From NCBI GenBank assembly GCA_029432795.1, contig JARNMJ010000020.1:1-64000 (forward strand): a DNA stretch of 64,000 nucleotides, read 5' to 3'. The stretch is from Pontiellaceae bacterium B12219. GTDB taxonomy: Bacteria > Verrucomicrobiota > Kiritimatiellia > Kiritimatiellales > Pontiellaceae. The position numbers were made by a program, and so were the translations under genes. Shown in pieces: positions 43,618-53,097 of the stretch; position 1 is the first letter of the stretch, and every line of letters starts with the position of its first letter. Under the pieces are notes generated by a model. That model was not told where the DNA came from and did no database searches. It saw nothing but the letters and a program-made list of their open reading frames with translations.

Positions 43618-43648
43618 CCTAAATCATAAAACCTAACACATAAAACCC
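43618..43648. repeat. Heptad array at the 5' end of the four-helix-bundle gene
   Basis: CCTAAAT, CATAAAA, CCTAACA, CATAAAA, CCC on the plus strand. On the minus strand the innermost heptad reads ATTTAGG and gives the AGGA ribosome-binding site 6 bases before the ATG at 43611. It also abuts the end of rfbB (stop at 43655). Confidence 0.8.
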
Positions 43649-43654
43649 ATGTAT

Positions 43655-44770
43655 TTATGCGCGTCCCAGCCGCTCGCCGGAATAACGACCTTCGCGGAGC
43701 GGGCGCCACCACCAGTCGTTGTCGAGGTACCATTGAATGGTGCGACGGATACCGGTATCAAAATTTTCCTGCGCTTTCCAACCCAGCTCCGTTTCCAGTT
43801 TGGTAGCATCAATGGCATACCGCGCATCGTGACCAGGGCGATCGGTTACAAAAATGATTAAATCCCGGTAGGATTTAGCTACGTTCGTTGGTTGATCCGA
43901 ACTCTCCGCATCATTTGACAACGAACATTCATCATTTTGGGACTGCCTCGGGCGCAGCTCATCGAGAATATCACAAATGGTTTCCACCACTTCCAGATTG
44001 GTGCGTTCGTTGCGGCCGCCGACGTTGTAGGTTTCGCCCAACCGTCCGGAATCAACAACGGTGACCAATGCACGGGCGTGATCTTCGACATACAACCAGT
44101 CGCGGATATTGTCGCCTTTTCCATAGATCGGAAGCGGTTTTTCATCCAGCGCATTCAGAATCACAAGCGGAATCAGCTTTTCCGGAAAATGATACGGACC
44201 ATAGTTATTCGAGCAGTTCGTGATCACCACCGGAAGACCGTAGGTATGGAACCAGGCTTTCACCAGATGATCGCTGGAAGCCTTACTGGCCGAATACGGA
44301 GAGCGCGGGTCATACGAAGTTGTTTCTTCAAAAAGTCCTTCAGTGCCTAATGAACCGTACACTTCATCGGTTGAAATATGGTGGAAACGGAAATTCGTTT
44401 TCCGGTCATCGGAAAGGGTATTCCAATATTCCCGTGCACATTCCAGCATGGTGTACGTACCCATGATATTCGTTTCCATGAAGGCCGCAGGTCCGTCGAT
44501 GGAGCGGTCAACGTGCGACTCGGCCGCAAGATGCATCACCGCATCCGGCTGAAAATCAGCAAAAAGAGCTGCAATCGCATCCTTATCGCAGACATCAGCC
44601 TGCGCAAAGCGATAGAGCTTGCTGTCTTCTATCTCTTTCAGCGATTCCGGAACGCCGGCATACGTCAGTTTATCCAGATTAAGGACCGCACATTTTTTAT
44701 CTTTTACCAAATGGCGGCAAACCGCAGACCCGATAAATCCGGCACCGCCGGTTACTATATATTTTTTCAT
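43655..44770 (-). CDS. rfbB: dTDP-glucose 4,6-dehydratase
   Basis: Second step of dTDP-L-rhamnose synthesis. 371 residues, slightly long. [39 protein letters not shown] and [12 protein letters not shown] (Tyr-Lys) are intact. Between DELRPRQ and [15 protein letters not shown] about 20 extra polar residues ([18 protein letters not shown]) replace the short family loop; the DNA there has an 8-bp inverted repeat (43883-43890 and 43919-43926). It overlaps rfbD by 4 bases. Confidence 0.95.
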   Translation of the reverse strand: MKKYIVTGGAGFIGSAVCRHLVKDKKCAVLNLDKLTYAGVPESLKEIEDSKLYRFAQADVCDKDAIAALFADFQPDAVMHLAAESHVDRSIDGPAAFMETNIMGTYTMLECAREYWNTLSDDRKTNFRFHHISTDEVYGSLGTEGLFEETTSYDPRSPYSASKASSDHLVKAWFHTYGLPVVITNCSNNYGPYHFPEKLIPLVILNALDEKPLPIYGKGDNIRDWLYVEDHARALVTVVDSGRLGETYNVGGRNERTNLEVVETICDILDELRPRQSQNDECSLSNDAESSDQPTNVAKSYRDLIIFVTDRPGHDARYAIDATKLETELGWKAQENFDTGIRRTIQWYLDNDWWWRPLREGRYSGERLGRA

Positions 44771-45648
44771 AGCGCTTTAACCTCCTCTATCACTGAATCA
44801 CCATGACGATCCACAAATTGATTCAACTCATCCTGCCAACCCCTGAAAACATTAATGCCCAAGGCCTTCGCATGGGCATTTTCAAGAATGGAATTGACGG
44901 GGCGTTTCGTCGGTGTCGGAAACTCATCGGATGAACAGGGGACAAAATGATGCGGCACATTTAAGGCCTCAAGAAACGCACTGGCCAGTTCATACCATGT
45001 GCCATAACCTTCCGATGAAGCATGAAAAATACCCGTTGCGCGCTGTTCTGCAATCGCCCGGATTTGGCGGGCAAGCGTCATCGACCAGGTTGGCGAACCG
45101 TATTGATCGTTCACGACGTTGAATGCTCTATCCGGATTCTGCAGCGTGAGCCGCAGCATCGTTTTCAGAAAATTATTTCCATGCGCTCCGTAGAGCCAGG
45201 CCGTGCGAAGGATGGCGTACCGGTCGGTCTGCTCCGCAATCGCCAGCTCGCCGGCCAGCTTTGATTTTCCGTATTCGGAAATCGGATTCGGCTCATCCGT
45301 TTCTACCAGCGATTGGAACAACGGTTTATCACCCGAGAAAACATAATCGGTTGAAACGTGAACCAAAAAAGCATCATTCTTTTCGGTCCATTCCGCCAGA
45401 TGCGAGGGAAGATCCCGATTGGCCTTCCAGCAGGTTGGATCCGTTTCACAGGCATCCACTGCTGTATAGGCCGCACAGTTGATGATCGCGTCCGGCTTCA
45501 GCCGATCCAAAAGTTCCAGACATTGGAAGCGATCGGACAGGTCGACCTCCGGCAGATCAATCCCCGAAATTTCAGGGATATCGTTGAAGATTTCGAGGCA
45601 GTCGGTTCCGAGCTGCCCCTTCGCTCCGGTTATAAGTATATTTTGCAT
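44767..45648 (-). CDS. rfbD: dTDP-4-dehydrorhamnose reductase
   Basis: Final step of dTDP-L-rhamnose synthesis. 293 residues with [26 protein letters not shown] and YGKSKLAGE (Tyr-Lys pair), then RTAWLYG. It overlaps rfbB by 4 bases and follows cysNC by 45 bp. Confidence 0.95.
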   Translation of the reverse strand: MQNILITGAKGQLGTDCLEIFNDIPEISGIDLPEVDLSDRFQCLELLDRLKPDAIINCAAYTAVDACETDPTCWKANRDLPSHLAEWTEKNDAFLVHVSTDYVFSGDKPLFQSLVETDEPNPISEYGKSKLAGELAIAEQTDRYAILRTAWLYGAHGNNFLKTMLRLTLQNPDRAFNVVNDQYGSPTWSMTLARQIRAIAEQRATGIFHASSEGYGTWYELASAFLEALNVPHHFVPCSSDEFPTPTKRPVNSILENAHAKALGINVFRGWQDELNQFVDRHGDSVIEEVKAL

Positions 45649-45693
45649 CCAGAGATGCTGCCGTTTTCCAACAAGCGGAAACGTTTGTTTTTG

Positions 45694-47664
45694 CTAACCG
45701 ATCAAACCACGATCTTTCAGATCACCAATGATCAACGCTGCGGCAGCGGCCGGTTCGAGATTTTCCGTTTCAACGGTAAGCTCGGCATCCTGCGGCGCTT
45801 CATACGGATCGCTGATCCCGGTGAACTGCTGAATCTCTCCAGCCCGCGCTTTTTTATACAGCCCTTTCGGATCGCGCTGCTCACAGATTTCAATCGGCGT
45901 ATCAATGAAGACCTCGACAAATGCGTCATCACCAATCACTTCGCGCGCCGAAGCCCGGTCGGAAATATACGGTGAGATGAAGGAGGTGATCACAATCACA
46001 CCGGCGTCATTCATTAAGGCGGCCACTTCAGCAATGCGACGGATATTTTCTTTGCGATCTTCCATCGAGAAGCCGAGGTCGCGGTTAAGGCCGTGCCGCA
46101 CGTTATCCCCGTCGAGGATGTAGCAGAGATGACCTTGCCCGATCAGTTCTTTTTCAAGATCCTTTGCAACGGTCGATTTTCCGGAACCGCTCAGACCGGT
46201 CAACCAGATGGTTGCACCTTTCTGATTCAGCAGTTTTTCGCGGTCGGCCTGAGTGACGAGACTTTCGCTCTTCACAATATTCTGACTGACCGGGGCCGTT
46301 TTATGACCCGGCTTGGAAACGATGCGGTCCACAATCATGCCCGCACCAACCGTGACGTTACTCAGGCGGTCCACAATAATGAAAGCGCCGGTGGTGTGGT
46401 TTTTATCGTACGGATCAAATGCAATCGGACGATGCAGTGTGATGTGGCAACGGGCAATCTCATTGAGATCAAGCGTACTGACTTTTTCCGTTTCTTCATC
46501 CACGTTTTTATCGCGCTTCATGGTGTTTACATCCACCTTGTAGCGAATGTCGGAAAGAACGCCCGGAATCATAGAGGCGGTGTGCTTAATCAGGTAGCTT
46601 TTTCCCGACTGCGCAGCGCCTTCATGCATCCAGACCACCATGGCTTCAAACTCATTTCCAATGTGTGGAATATTGTTCACCGGCACCAGCATGTTACCGC
46701 GCGAAACATCGATTTCATCCTCAAGCGTTGCAGTGATTGCCTGAGGGGCAAATGCTTCTTCAACCTGTCCATCCGGACCATAAATCGCTTTGATTTTCGA
46801 CTGCTGACGCGATGGAAGACTGGCAACTTCGTCGCCGACCCGAATGACGCCGGACGCCATCGTACCGCTGAATCCCCGGAAATCGAGATTCGGGCGCAAG
46901 ACATACTGAACCGGCAAGCGCATATCGATCAGATTCCGATCGGTTGAAATATTCACATTTTCCAAATGGTGCAGGAAGGTCGGCCCATCGTACCAGGACA
47001 GGTTTTCACTGTGCTCCACCACATTGTCGCCTTTGAGGGCCGACATCGGGATAAAATGAATATCCGAAAATGCCAGACGGGAAACAAACGCATTATAGTC
47101 GCGCACAATCTCATTGTATTTTTCTTCTGACCAATCCACCAAATCCATTTTATTGACGGCAACAACCACGTGTTTAATGCCGAGCAAAGAGCAGATGAAA
47201 CTGTGCCGTTTTGTCTGTGTGATCACACCGTAGCGCGCATCAATCAGAATGGTGGCCAAATTACAGGTTGAAGCGCCCGTGGCCATATTCCGGGTGTACT
47301 GTTCATGGCCGGGGCAGTCGGAAATAATGAATTTGCGTTTGTCCGTGGAAAAATAGCGATAGGCCACATCAATGGTGATCCCCTGCTCGCGCTCGGCTTT
47401 CAGACCGTCGGTCAAAAGCGCCGGATCAAAATCTTCATTGGTGGTGCCGTAGACCTTGGAATCTTTCGTAATTTTTTCCAGCTGATCTTCATAGATCATG
47501 TGGCTGTCGTATAACAGGCGGCCGATCAACGTCGATTTTCCATCATCAACCGAACCGCAGGTCAGAATGCGCAGCAGGTCTTTGGTTTCATGACGATTCA
47601 GATATTCGGCAATATCGCCGCGAATCAGTTCTTCTTCTTGAATTTTGTAGGTTGATTCACTCAT
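45694..47664 (-). CDS. cysNC: Bifunctional sulfate adenylyltransferase subunit 1 / APS kinase
   Basis: 656 residues. CysN (1 to about 450) is a GTPase that drives APS formation: [18 protein letters not shown] (P-loop), [17 protein letters not shown] and NKMDLVDWS. CysC (about 470-656) phosphorylates APS to [18 protein letters not shown] and [16 protein letters not shown]. It shares one base with the cysD stop (TAATG). PAPS is the donor for sulfotransferases; no PAPS reductase or sulfotransferase is in the window. Confidence 0.96.
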   Translation of the reverse strand: MSESTYKIQEEELIRGDIAEYLNRHETKDLLRILTCGSVDDGKSTLIGRLLYDSHMIYEDQLEKITKDSKVYGTTNEDFDPALLTDGLKAEREQGITIDVAYRYFSTDKRKFIISDCPGHEQYTRNMATGASTCNLATILIDARYGVITQTKRHSFICSLLGIKHVVVAVNKMDLVDWSEEKYNEIVRDYNAFVSRLAFSDIHFIPMSALKGDNVVEHSENLSWYDGPTFLHHLENVNISTDRNLIDMRLPVQYVLRPNLDFRGFSGTMASGVIRVGDEVASLPSRQQSKIKAIYGPDGQVEEAFAPQAITATLEDEIDVSRGNMLVPVNNIPHIGNEFEAMVVWMHEGAAQSGKSYLIKHTASMIPGVLSDIRYKVDVNTMKRDKNVDEETEKVSTLDLNEIARCHITLHRPIAFDPYDKNHTTGAFIIVDRLSNVTVGAGMIVDRIVSKPGHKTAPVSQNIVKSESLVTQADREKLLNQKGATIWLTGLSGSGKSTVAKDLEKELIGQGHLCYILDGDNVRHGLNRDLGFSMEDRKENIRRIAEVAALMNDAGVIVITSFISPYISDRASAREVIGDDAFVEVFIDTPIEICEQRDPKGLYKKARAGEIQQFTGISDPYEAPQDAELTVETENLEPAAAAALIIGDLKDRGLIG

Positions 47665-48566
47665 TAGAAATACCCGTCTTTTTTCTTATCTTCCATGGAG
47701 GAGTTATCGCCGTCGATCACGCGGCCCTGGCGTTCGGAGGTGCTGGTGAGCAGCATTTCCTGCACAATCTCTTCCACGGTTTCCGCTTCCGATTCCACGG
47801 CACCGGTCAGCGGGTAGCAGCCCAGCGTGCGGAAACGCACCTTTTTCATCATCGGTGTTTCGCCTTCTTTCAGCGGCATGCGATCGTCATCCACCATAAT
47901 CAAGGTACCGTCGCGCTCCACGACCGGGCGCTCTGCGGCAAAATACAGCGGAACAATCGGAATTTCTTCGCGAAGCAGGTAAAGCCAGATATCCAGCTCG
48001 GTCCAGTTCGAAAGCGGGAATACACGAATAGACTCCCCCTTATTAATTTTGGCGTTATACAGATTCCACAGTTCAGGACGCTGATTTTTCGGGTCCCACT
48101 GATGAAACTCATTACGGAAGCTGTAAACCCGTTCTTTTGCACGGCTCTTTTCTTCGTCGCGGCGGGCACCGCCGAAAGCGGCATCGTATTTGTAGTGGTT
48201 AAGGGCCTGCTTCAACCCCTCGGTTTTCATGATCTGTGTATGCTTTTCCGAACCGTGGGAAAAGGGGCTGACCTGATCTTTTCCATCCGGGTTAATCCAG
48301 ACGTTAATATCCACGTTGTAATGATCCGCCATCAGCGAACGGAATTTATACATTTCCTGGAATTTCCACTGCGTATCCACATGCAGCAGCGGAAAGGGGA
48401 TCTTTCCGGGAGCAAAGGCCTTGTGCGCCAGATGCAGCATGACCGAAGAATCTTTTCCGATCGAATACATCATGACGGGATTGTCAAATTCTGCCGCGAC
48501 TTCGCGGATAATATGGATGCTTTCCGCTTCCAGTTGTTTCAAATGCGATAGGTTATAACCGCTCAT
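47664..48566 (-). CDS. cysD: Sulfate adenylyltransferase subunit 2
   Basis: 300 residues. Catalytic ATP-sulfurylase subunit with the PP-loop [32 protein letters not shown], and the C-terminal [20 protein letters not shown] typical of CysD. It works with CysN as a heterodimer. It ends one base into the cysNC start. Confidence 0.96.
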   Translation of the reverse strand: MSGYNLSHLKQLEAESIHIIREVAAEFDNPVMMYSIGKDSSVMLHLAHKAFAPGKIPFPLLHVDTQWKFQEMYKFRSLMADHYNVDINVWINPDGKDQVSPFSHGSEKHTQIMKTEGLKQALNHYKYDAAFGGARRDEEKSRAKERVYSFRNEFHQWDPKNQRPELWNLYNAKINKGESIRVFPLSNWTELDIWLYLLREEIPIVPLYFAAERPVVERDGTLIMVDDDRMPLKEGETPMMKKVRFRTLGCYPLTGAVESEAETVEEIVQEMLLTSTSERQGRVIDGDNSSMEDKKKDGYF

Positions 48567-48652
48567 TATTTTTCTCCTGCTACGTCTTTCATTCGCTAAA
48601 GGTGAGTATTCCTATCGCCTACCTTTTAATTTGTCTATAACAATTACTCATT

Positions 48653-49498
48653 TTATTCATGCAAACCACTGACAACAAAATAAGGGTTTAGCAAATTCTC
48701 CTTATTATAAGGCACATCATCAACCCGCTTACTTGTTGTTACATAGTCGGTTGCGTTAAATTCAGACTGATATTCAAACACCCGTCCCCCAGCTGCTGTA
48801 ACCACGGCATGGGCGGCTCCGGTGTCCCATTCCATGGTTGGAGCAATACGCGGATAAATATCCGCCGAGCCCTCTGCCACCATGCAAAGTTTGAGCGAAC
48901 TTCCGCGCGAAACGAGCTCGGCTTCGCCATATTCCTTTTCCAGATCGGCGATAAATTCGCGGGTTTCATCGTTACAGTGCGATTTGGAGGCTACCACTTT
49001 AAGTTTACCGACCGGCTTACCCGACACTTCCAAGCGTTGGAAATTTCCAGGGTCCGGAAGTTTTCCCAGCAATTCTTCCAGGGTCTGGAAATGTTCGCCT
49101 TTTACCGCCTTCCAGGCCCCCGCATCGGACCCCACGTACAACGCGCCCAGCACGGGAACATAAACCACCCCCATAACCGGAACACCGTTTTCAACCAGCG
49201 CGATATTTACCGTAAATTCACCGTTTTTCTTGATGAATTCTTTCGTTCCGTCGATCGGGTCAACCAGCCAATAGGTTTTCCAGCCCTTGCGCTCGGCATA
49301 GCTGATTTCGGCACTTTCCTCTGAAAGAACCGGATAGGGCGTGGTTTCCAGCGCCTGGATAATGATCTCGTGCGAAGCTTTATCGGCCGAAGTCAGCGGC
49401 GACTCATCGGCTTTGTATTCCACTTCAAAATCCTGGGCATAGATTTCCAGAATGGCTTCTCCCGCTTCGAGCGCGGCTTTTACAGCAACATGAATCAT
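48653..49498 (-). CDS. cysQ: 3'(2'),5'-bisphosphate nucleotidase
   Basis: 281 residues of the inositol monophosphatase fold. SEESAEI, the metal site DPIDGTKEFIKKNGEF and WDTGAAHAVVTAAGG are present. It removes the 3' phosphate of PAP left after sulfotransfer and so relieves product inhibition. Its position between glmS and cysD supports a sulfation role for this pathway rather than assimilation only. Confidence 0.93.
   Translation of the reverse strand: MIHVAVKAALEAGEAILEIYAQDFEVEYKADESPLTSADKASHEIIIQALETTPYPVLSEESAEISYAERKGWKTYWLVDPIDGTKEFIKKNGEFTVNIALVENGVPVMGVVYVPVLGALYVGSDAGAWKAVKGEHFQTLEELLGKLPDPGNFQRLEVSGKPVGKLKVVASKSHCNDETREFIADLEKEYGEAELVSRGSSLKLCMVAEGSADIYPRIAPTMEWDTGAAHAVVTAAGGRVFEYQSEFNATDYVTTSKRVDDVPYNKENLLNPYFVVSGLHE
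49028..49042. repeat. TTCCAA-GCG-TTGGAA palindrome
   Basis: A perfect copy inside cysQ, read as NFQRLEV on the minus strand. Confidence 0.85.
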
Positions 49499-49503
49499 GA
49501 CAT

Positions 49504-51342
49504 TTATTCCACAGTTACAGATTTTGCGAGATTTCGCGGTTGATCGATTTCGCAGCCGCGGGCAGCGGCGATGTGATAGGCCAGCAGCTGCAGCGCAACA
49601 ACGGTCGGAATGGTGGTGATGGCCGGCGGACAGTCCGGTACAACAATCACATCATCAAACCCTTCGGCAGCACCTTCATCGCCGGCACTCACAACCGCAA
49701 TCACCGGCGCTTTACGTGCTTTGCACTCTTCGGCATTGCCCTGCGTTTTTTCTTTGCCCGGAACATTGTTCAGCAGCGCAATCACCGGCGTATCTTCCTG
49801 AAGCAGTGCAATCGGCCCATGTTTCAGCTCAGCGGCATGATAGCCTTCTGCATGAACATAGCTGATCTCCTTCAGCTTCAGCGCTCCTTCAAGCGCAACC
49901 GGGAACAGATAGCCCCGGCCAATAAAAAAGGCATGCTCACATTTGGCATATTTCTGCGCGATCGCCTTAATGGCATCATTCTGCTTCAGCACCTCTTCCA
50001 CCAATTCCGGCAAACGCTGAATCCAGCGCGCAAATTCGGTTCCTTCATGCCCCGGCATGCGTCGTGTTCGAGCCAATTTAAGTGCCATCATCAGCATAAC
50101 AGAAACCTGACAGGTAAAGGCTTTCGTGGAAGCCACTCCGATTTCAGGCCCGGCATGCAGATAAACACCCCGCCCGGTTTCGCGCGCAATGGTGGAACCC
50201 ACCACATTACAAAGACCCGCAACCAGTGCCCCCTTCTGTTTGGCTTCTCTAACCGCCGCAAGGGTGTCGGCCGTCTCGCCGGACTGGCTGATCGCAACGA
50301 CGAGGTCGGATGGTGTGATCAGCGGGTTGCGATACCGAAATTCGGCAGCCTGCTCCACTTCCGCATTCACGCCCGCCATTTCTTCAATGGCATATTCCCC
50401 CACCATACCGGCATGCATCGATGTTCCGCATCCAACTACCAGCACCCGGTTGATCTGCGCCGCATCGCGTGCCGAAAAATCCAGACCGGACAGAACCGCC
50501 GTGCCCATTTCATAATCAAGCCGCCCGCGAATCGCATTACGGATCGACTGCGGCTGCTCAAACATTTCCTTGAGCATAAAATGTTTATATTCACCCTTTT
50601 CCGCCGCCGCGGCATCCCAGTCCATAGCCGTGACTTCGCGACTGACCGGAGCACGATCCACACTGCAGATTTCCATGCCGTCGGGCGTAATGACCGCCAT
50701 ATCAAAATCTTCAAGATAGATCGCATCACGTGTATGCGGAATGATGGCAGAAGCATCACTGGCAATAAGCGTTTCATTGCGGCCAATCCCAATTACAATC
50801 GGACTTCCGCAACGCGCCACCACCAACTTACCGGGTTCATGATCCGTCATCACCACAATGCCGTATGTTCCCTTAATGCGCTGCAGCGCTTCGCTCACCG
50901 CATCTTCCAGATTCCCTTTATAGCAAAATGCAATCAGCTGAACCAAAGTCTCGGAGTCTGTATCCGAAATACATTCAATACCCTCCTTGGCAAGGCCGGA
51001 CCGAATATCTTTATAGTTTTCAATGATGCCGTTATGCACCATGGCAAAATGCCCCGAAGCATCCAGATGCGGATGGGCATTCACTTCGTTCGGCGGTCCG
51101 TGTGTGGCCCAGCGGGTATGACCGATTCCCTGAATCGACTCTTTCAGAATCGGACTGGCAGCACTGTCGACCTTCAGGCGCAAATCTTTGATTTTCCCGG
51201 GATTTTTAACAACATCAATCCTGCCATCAAACAAACAGGCAATCCCGGCGGAGTCATAACCCCGATATTCCAAACGCCGCAGCCCATCAACCAGAATATC
51301 CGACGCTTTCCGTTTTCCAAAATAACCTACAATTCCGCACAT
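49504..51342 (-). CDS. glmS: Glutamine-fructose-6-phosphate aminotransferase
   Basis: 612 residues, normal length. MCGIVGYFGKRKA gives the Cys1 nucleophile of the glutaminase domain (1-240); two SIS sugar-isomerase domains follow (VVAISQSGETADT, GRGYLFPVALEGALKLKEIS), ending in the family tail LAKSVTVE. It makes glucosamine-6-phosphate for amino-sugar precursors. A 222-bp leader with a strong hairpin separates it from the NusG-like gene. No glmS ribozyme was recognised there. Confidence 0.97.
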   Translation of the reverse strand: MCGIVGYFGKRKASDILVDGLRRLEYRGYDSAGIACLFDGRIDVVKNPGKIKDLRLKVDSAASPILKESIQGIGHTRWATHGPPNEVNAHPHLDASGHFAMVHNGIIENYKDIRSGLAKEGIECISDTDSETLVQLIAFCYKGNLEDAVSEALQRIKGTYGIVVMTDHEPGKLVVARCGSPIVIGIGRNETLIASDASAIIPHTRDAIYLEDFDMAVITPDGMEICSVDRAPVSREVTAMDWDAAAAEKGEYKHFMLKEMFEQPQSIRNAIRGRLDYEMGTAVLSGLDFSARDAAQINRVLVVGCGTSMHAGMVGEYAIEEMAGVNAEVEQAAEFRYRNPLITPSDLVVAISQSGETADTLAAVREAKQKGALVAGLCNVVGSTIARETGRGVYLHAGPEIGVASTKAFTCQVSVMLMMALKLARTRRMPGHEGTEFARWIQRLPELVEEVLKQNDAIKAIAQKYAKCEHAFFIGRGYLFPVALEGALKLKEISYVHAEGYHAAELKHGPIALLQEDTPVIALLNNVPGKEKTQGNAEECKARKAPVIAVVSAGDEGAAEGFDDVIVVPDCPPAITTIPTVVALQLLAYHIAAARGCEIDQPRNLAKSVTVE

Positions 51343-51451
51343 AGCACTTTTCCTGTTTTTTCGGGTTCGTGTTTCGTGATTTTCAATGCTGTAAAAATGA
51401 AGACCTGTCGGTTTACCGCAAGCCCTAAAACCCTTAAATTAATCCATCCGC

Positions 51452-51475
51452 CGGCAGCATAAATGCGCTGCCGCC
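51452..51475 (-). promoter_or_regulatory. Leader hairpin with an ops-like sequence ahead of glmS
   Basis: On the minus strand the leader reads GGCGGCAGCGCA (51464-51475), 9 of 12 matches to the RfaH ops element. It forms the rising arm of a hairpin closed by CGGCAGC and GCTGCCG (51452-51473). There is no T run, so it is not a terminator. It lies between the gene for a NusG paralogue and the long biosynthetic run, where an antitermination signal would be expected. Confidence 0.35.
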
Positions 51476-51564
51476 CTCGGTCGATCAGCCTTTAAGACTG
51501 AAACCTTCCTGCTTTTTTCAGATGGAAAAAATATCCAGTCATTGGATATTCATTTGGACAGAAA

Positions 51565-52110
51565 CTACTTTTCCGACTCCAAACGATGTTTAACGCGATG
51601 CTCCAGCGCATCCGTCGGAAACTCGGCTTCCACCAACGTTCCCAACATTTCCAGTAAGACAGCCACCCGATCCTCGGCCGGCATCACCTTAATCACTTTA
51701 ACTTTCAGCCCGCGCATCGACCCTTCCAGAATGGTGGTCTCTTCGCCAACCTCCAACGGAATACCCGCATCCACCGATCCGTTTTCATCCAGCTCATCCT
51801 GAAGCGACTGAATGACGGCATCCGGAACGGGAAGATAGCGTCCGTTAAACATCGGGATCGTCAGAATGCCGGGCGCATAAGACACACCCTGCTTCATTTC
51901 CATCATATCGAAACGCACAAAAATATACCCCGGGAACATGGCCTCCTGAAACCACACCGGACCACGCACTGTTTTTCGACGGAAGCGGATCAGCGGACAG
52001 AAAACATCCAAATTCAGGATCGAAGCAACATTGGCGGCCGCCATCCGCTCTTTTTTAGGTTTGGTTCGAACACAGAACCAATGCGTACCTTCTGGGAAAT
52101 TCGTCGCCAT
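51565..52110 (-). CDS. NusG paralogue (RfaH/UpxY-like antitermination factor)
   Basis: 181 residues. The NusG N-terminal domain is visible in WFCVRTKPKKERMAAANV, MFPGYIFVRFD and APGILTIPMFNG. A KOW segment follows (GEETTILEGSMRGLKVKVIK, with VAVLLEMLG). Specialised paralogues of this type let RNA polymerase read long polysaccharide operons. It is encoded directly after the regulator (start 3 bp beyond its stop) at the head of more than 40 kb of minus-strand genes. The housekeeping nusG is normally beside ribosomal protein genes, which are absent here, so this is taken as the specialised type. Confidence 0.8.
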   Translation of the reverse strand: MATNFPEGTHWFCVRTKPKKERMAAANVASILNLDVFCPLIRFRRKTVRGPVWFQEAMFPGYIFVRFDMMEMKQGVSYAPGILTIPMFNGRYLPVPDAVIQSLQDELDENGSVDAGIPLEVGEETTILEGSMRGLKVKVIKVMPAEDRVAVLLEMLGTLVEAEFPTDALEHRVKHRLESEK

Positions 52111-52113
52111 CAA

Positions 52114-52611
52114 CTATTTCCCAATCAATTTCAAAATGAGCGGCAAGGCCTTCCCGGCCCGGCGCTGCCAGTTTTCGAGCAATTCAACCTTTTCGGTTAA
52201 ATCATCCTTTGTATCCGATTCATACGCATCCAGCATTTCACGAATCCGACCAATTCGGTCATCCCCGCTCGCGACATGCGGCTGTATCTGCTCGCTGGCA
52301 AAACCCGAGGCGATTTTACGCAGCGAGGTTTCCGCCACATAATAGTCTTTCCGATCGCCGGGCACATAAACCGTACGGATTGCACCAAAAGAACGGAGAA
52401 TTTTGAGCCCCTGACTCGTTGAACCCTTGCTGATATTCAGCCGGATACGACAGTCATCCAGACAAAGCGGAACGGCTGAAACAAAAAGAATTCCGTAGAG
52501 TTCTCCCACGGAACGCGGCAGATTCAACATATCAGCCGCACGAACAAAAAGCGCAATAACCTCGCTCTCCAATTCATCCAGCGTCCGGACTTTTTCGGCT
52601 TCACCATTCAT
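52114..52611 (-). CDS. GbsR/MarR-type transcriptional regulator
   Basis: 165 residues from the ATG at 52611 (a TTG three codons upstream is less likely). A winged helix-turn-helix spans ELYGILFVSAVPLCLDD and LNISKGSTSQGLKILRSFGA, with wing VYVPGDRKDYYVAE; the C-terminal helices (REMLDAYESD) should dimerise. The GbsR group represses in response to small ligands. It is the first gene of the polysaccharide locus. An 18-bp palindrome (52615-52632) overlaps its translation start region, suggesting autoregulation. Confidence 0.8.
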   Translation of the reverse strand: MNGEAEKVRTLDELESEVIALFVRAADMLNLPRSVGELYGILFVSAVPLCLDDCRIRLNISKGSTSQGLKILRSFGAIRTVYVPGDRKDYYVAETSLRKIASGFASEQIQPHVASGDDRIGRIREMLDAYESDTKDDLTEKVELLENWQRRAGKALPLILKLIGK

Positions 52612-52614
52612 GAT

Positions 52615-52632
52615 GTTCAATATTTACTGAAC
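52615..52632. promoter_or_regulatory. Candidate operator, dyad GTTCA-N8-TGAAC
   Basis: Plus strand GTTCAATATTTACTGAAC; outer 5 bp of each arm are perfect and the centre is AT-rich with partial symmetry. It begins 4 bp from the ATG of the GbsR-type gene, in place of a usual Shine-Dalgarno, so a bound regulator would block expression. Confidence 0.4.
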
Positions 52633-52844
52633 AAACCGATCCATTGCAATCCTCAAAACGGACTGAATTGCGGGATGGAATGTTGCCTCCTGAGCATCAC
52701 CTACTATAAAACCGGAGGGTGCGGCGGCATTTAAACGACCGTCCACCCGATATGATATTTCATTCAGTTAATGGTTGCGCGACCCAACCGGGCTGTGTAC
52801 GTTTCCCGCTGATTTTTCACTAAACGAATTGGAAGAGGTTTGCC

Positions 52845-53027
52845 ATGAGAATTAGAAGAGCAATGCGTAAGAAGCCACTGCGCCGTCCTGTTAAAAAGCC
52901 ACGCCTGAAACGTCAGCGTATGGCTCAGCAGAAGAAGCGTTTGGTTGCAGCTGGTGTTTCAGAAGATAAACTGATCCACATGAACACCAAAGAAATCCGC
53001 GCTGCGATCCGCGAAAACAGAGCATAG
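52845..53027 (+). CDS. Small, highly basic protein (60 residues)
   Basis: More than a third of the residues are Arg or Lys, concentrated in residues 3-33 (RIRRAMRKKPLRR, then KKPRLKRQRMAQQKKR). A short acidic-amphipathic tail follows (GVSEDKLIHMNTKEIRAAIR). GAAGAGG precedes the ATG. The composition suggests binding to nucleic acid or the ribosome; I do not recognise the family. It has its own terminator 22 bp downstream, so it is probably an abundant monocistronic product. Divergent from the polysaccharide regulator. Confidence 0.75.
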   Translation: MRIRRAMRKKPLRRPVKKPRLKRQRMAQQKKRLVAAGVSEDKLIHMNTKEIRAAIRENRA

Positions 53028-53048
53028 AAAACTTTTTTTCGATGTTTG

Positions 53049-53073
53049 AAAAACGCCCTTTACGGGCGTTTTT
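53049..53073 (+). terminator. Terminator of the small basic protein gene
   Basis: AAAAACGCCC-TTTAC-GGGCGTTTTT: a 10-bp perfect stem with a 5-base loop whose descending arm is the T run. Confidence 0.92.
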
Positions 53074-53097
53074 CTGTATCTGGACAGGGAGATTTGA

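Noticed and set aside
46093-46947. Plus-strand frame of 284 codons opposite cysNC
   Set aside because: Antisense shadow; cysNC is complete with all motifs.
49540-51462. Long plus-strand open frame (640 codons)
   Set aside because: It is antisense to glmS, which has complete motifs; the long frame arises from codon bias of the real gene.
51452-51473. Leader hairpin as a rho-independent terminator
   Set aside because: No T run follows on either strand; kept only as a possible ops-like signal.
51343-51564. glmS ribozyme in the glmS leader
   Set aside because: No conserved ribozyme core was recognisable; only one hairpin is evident.
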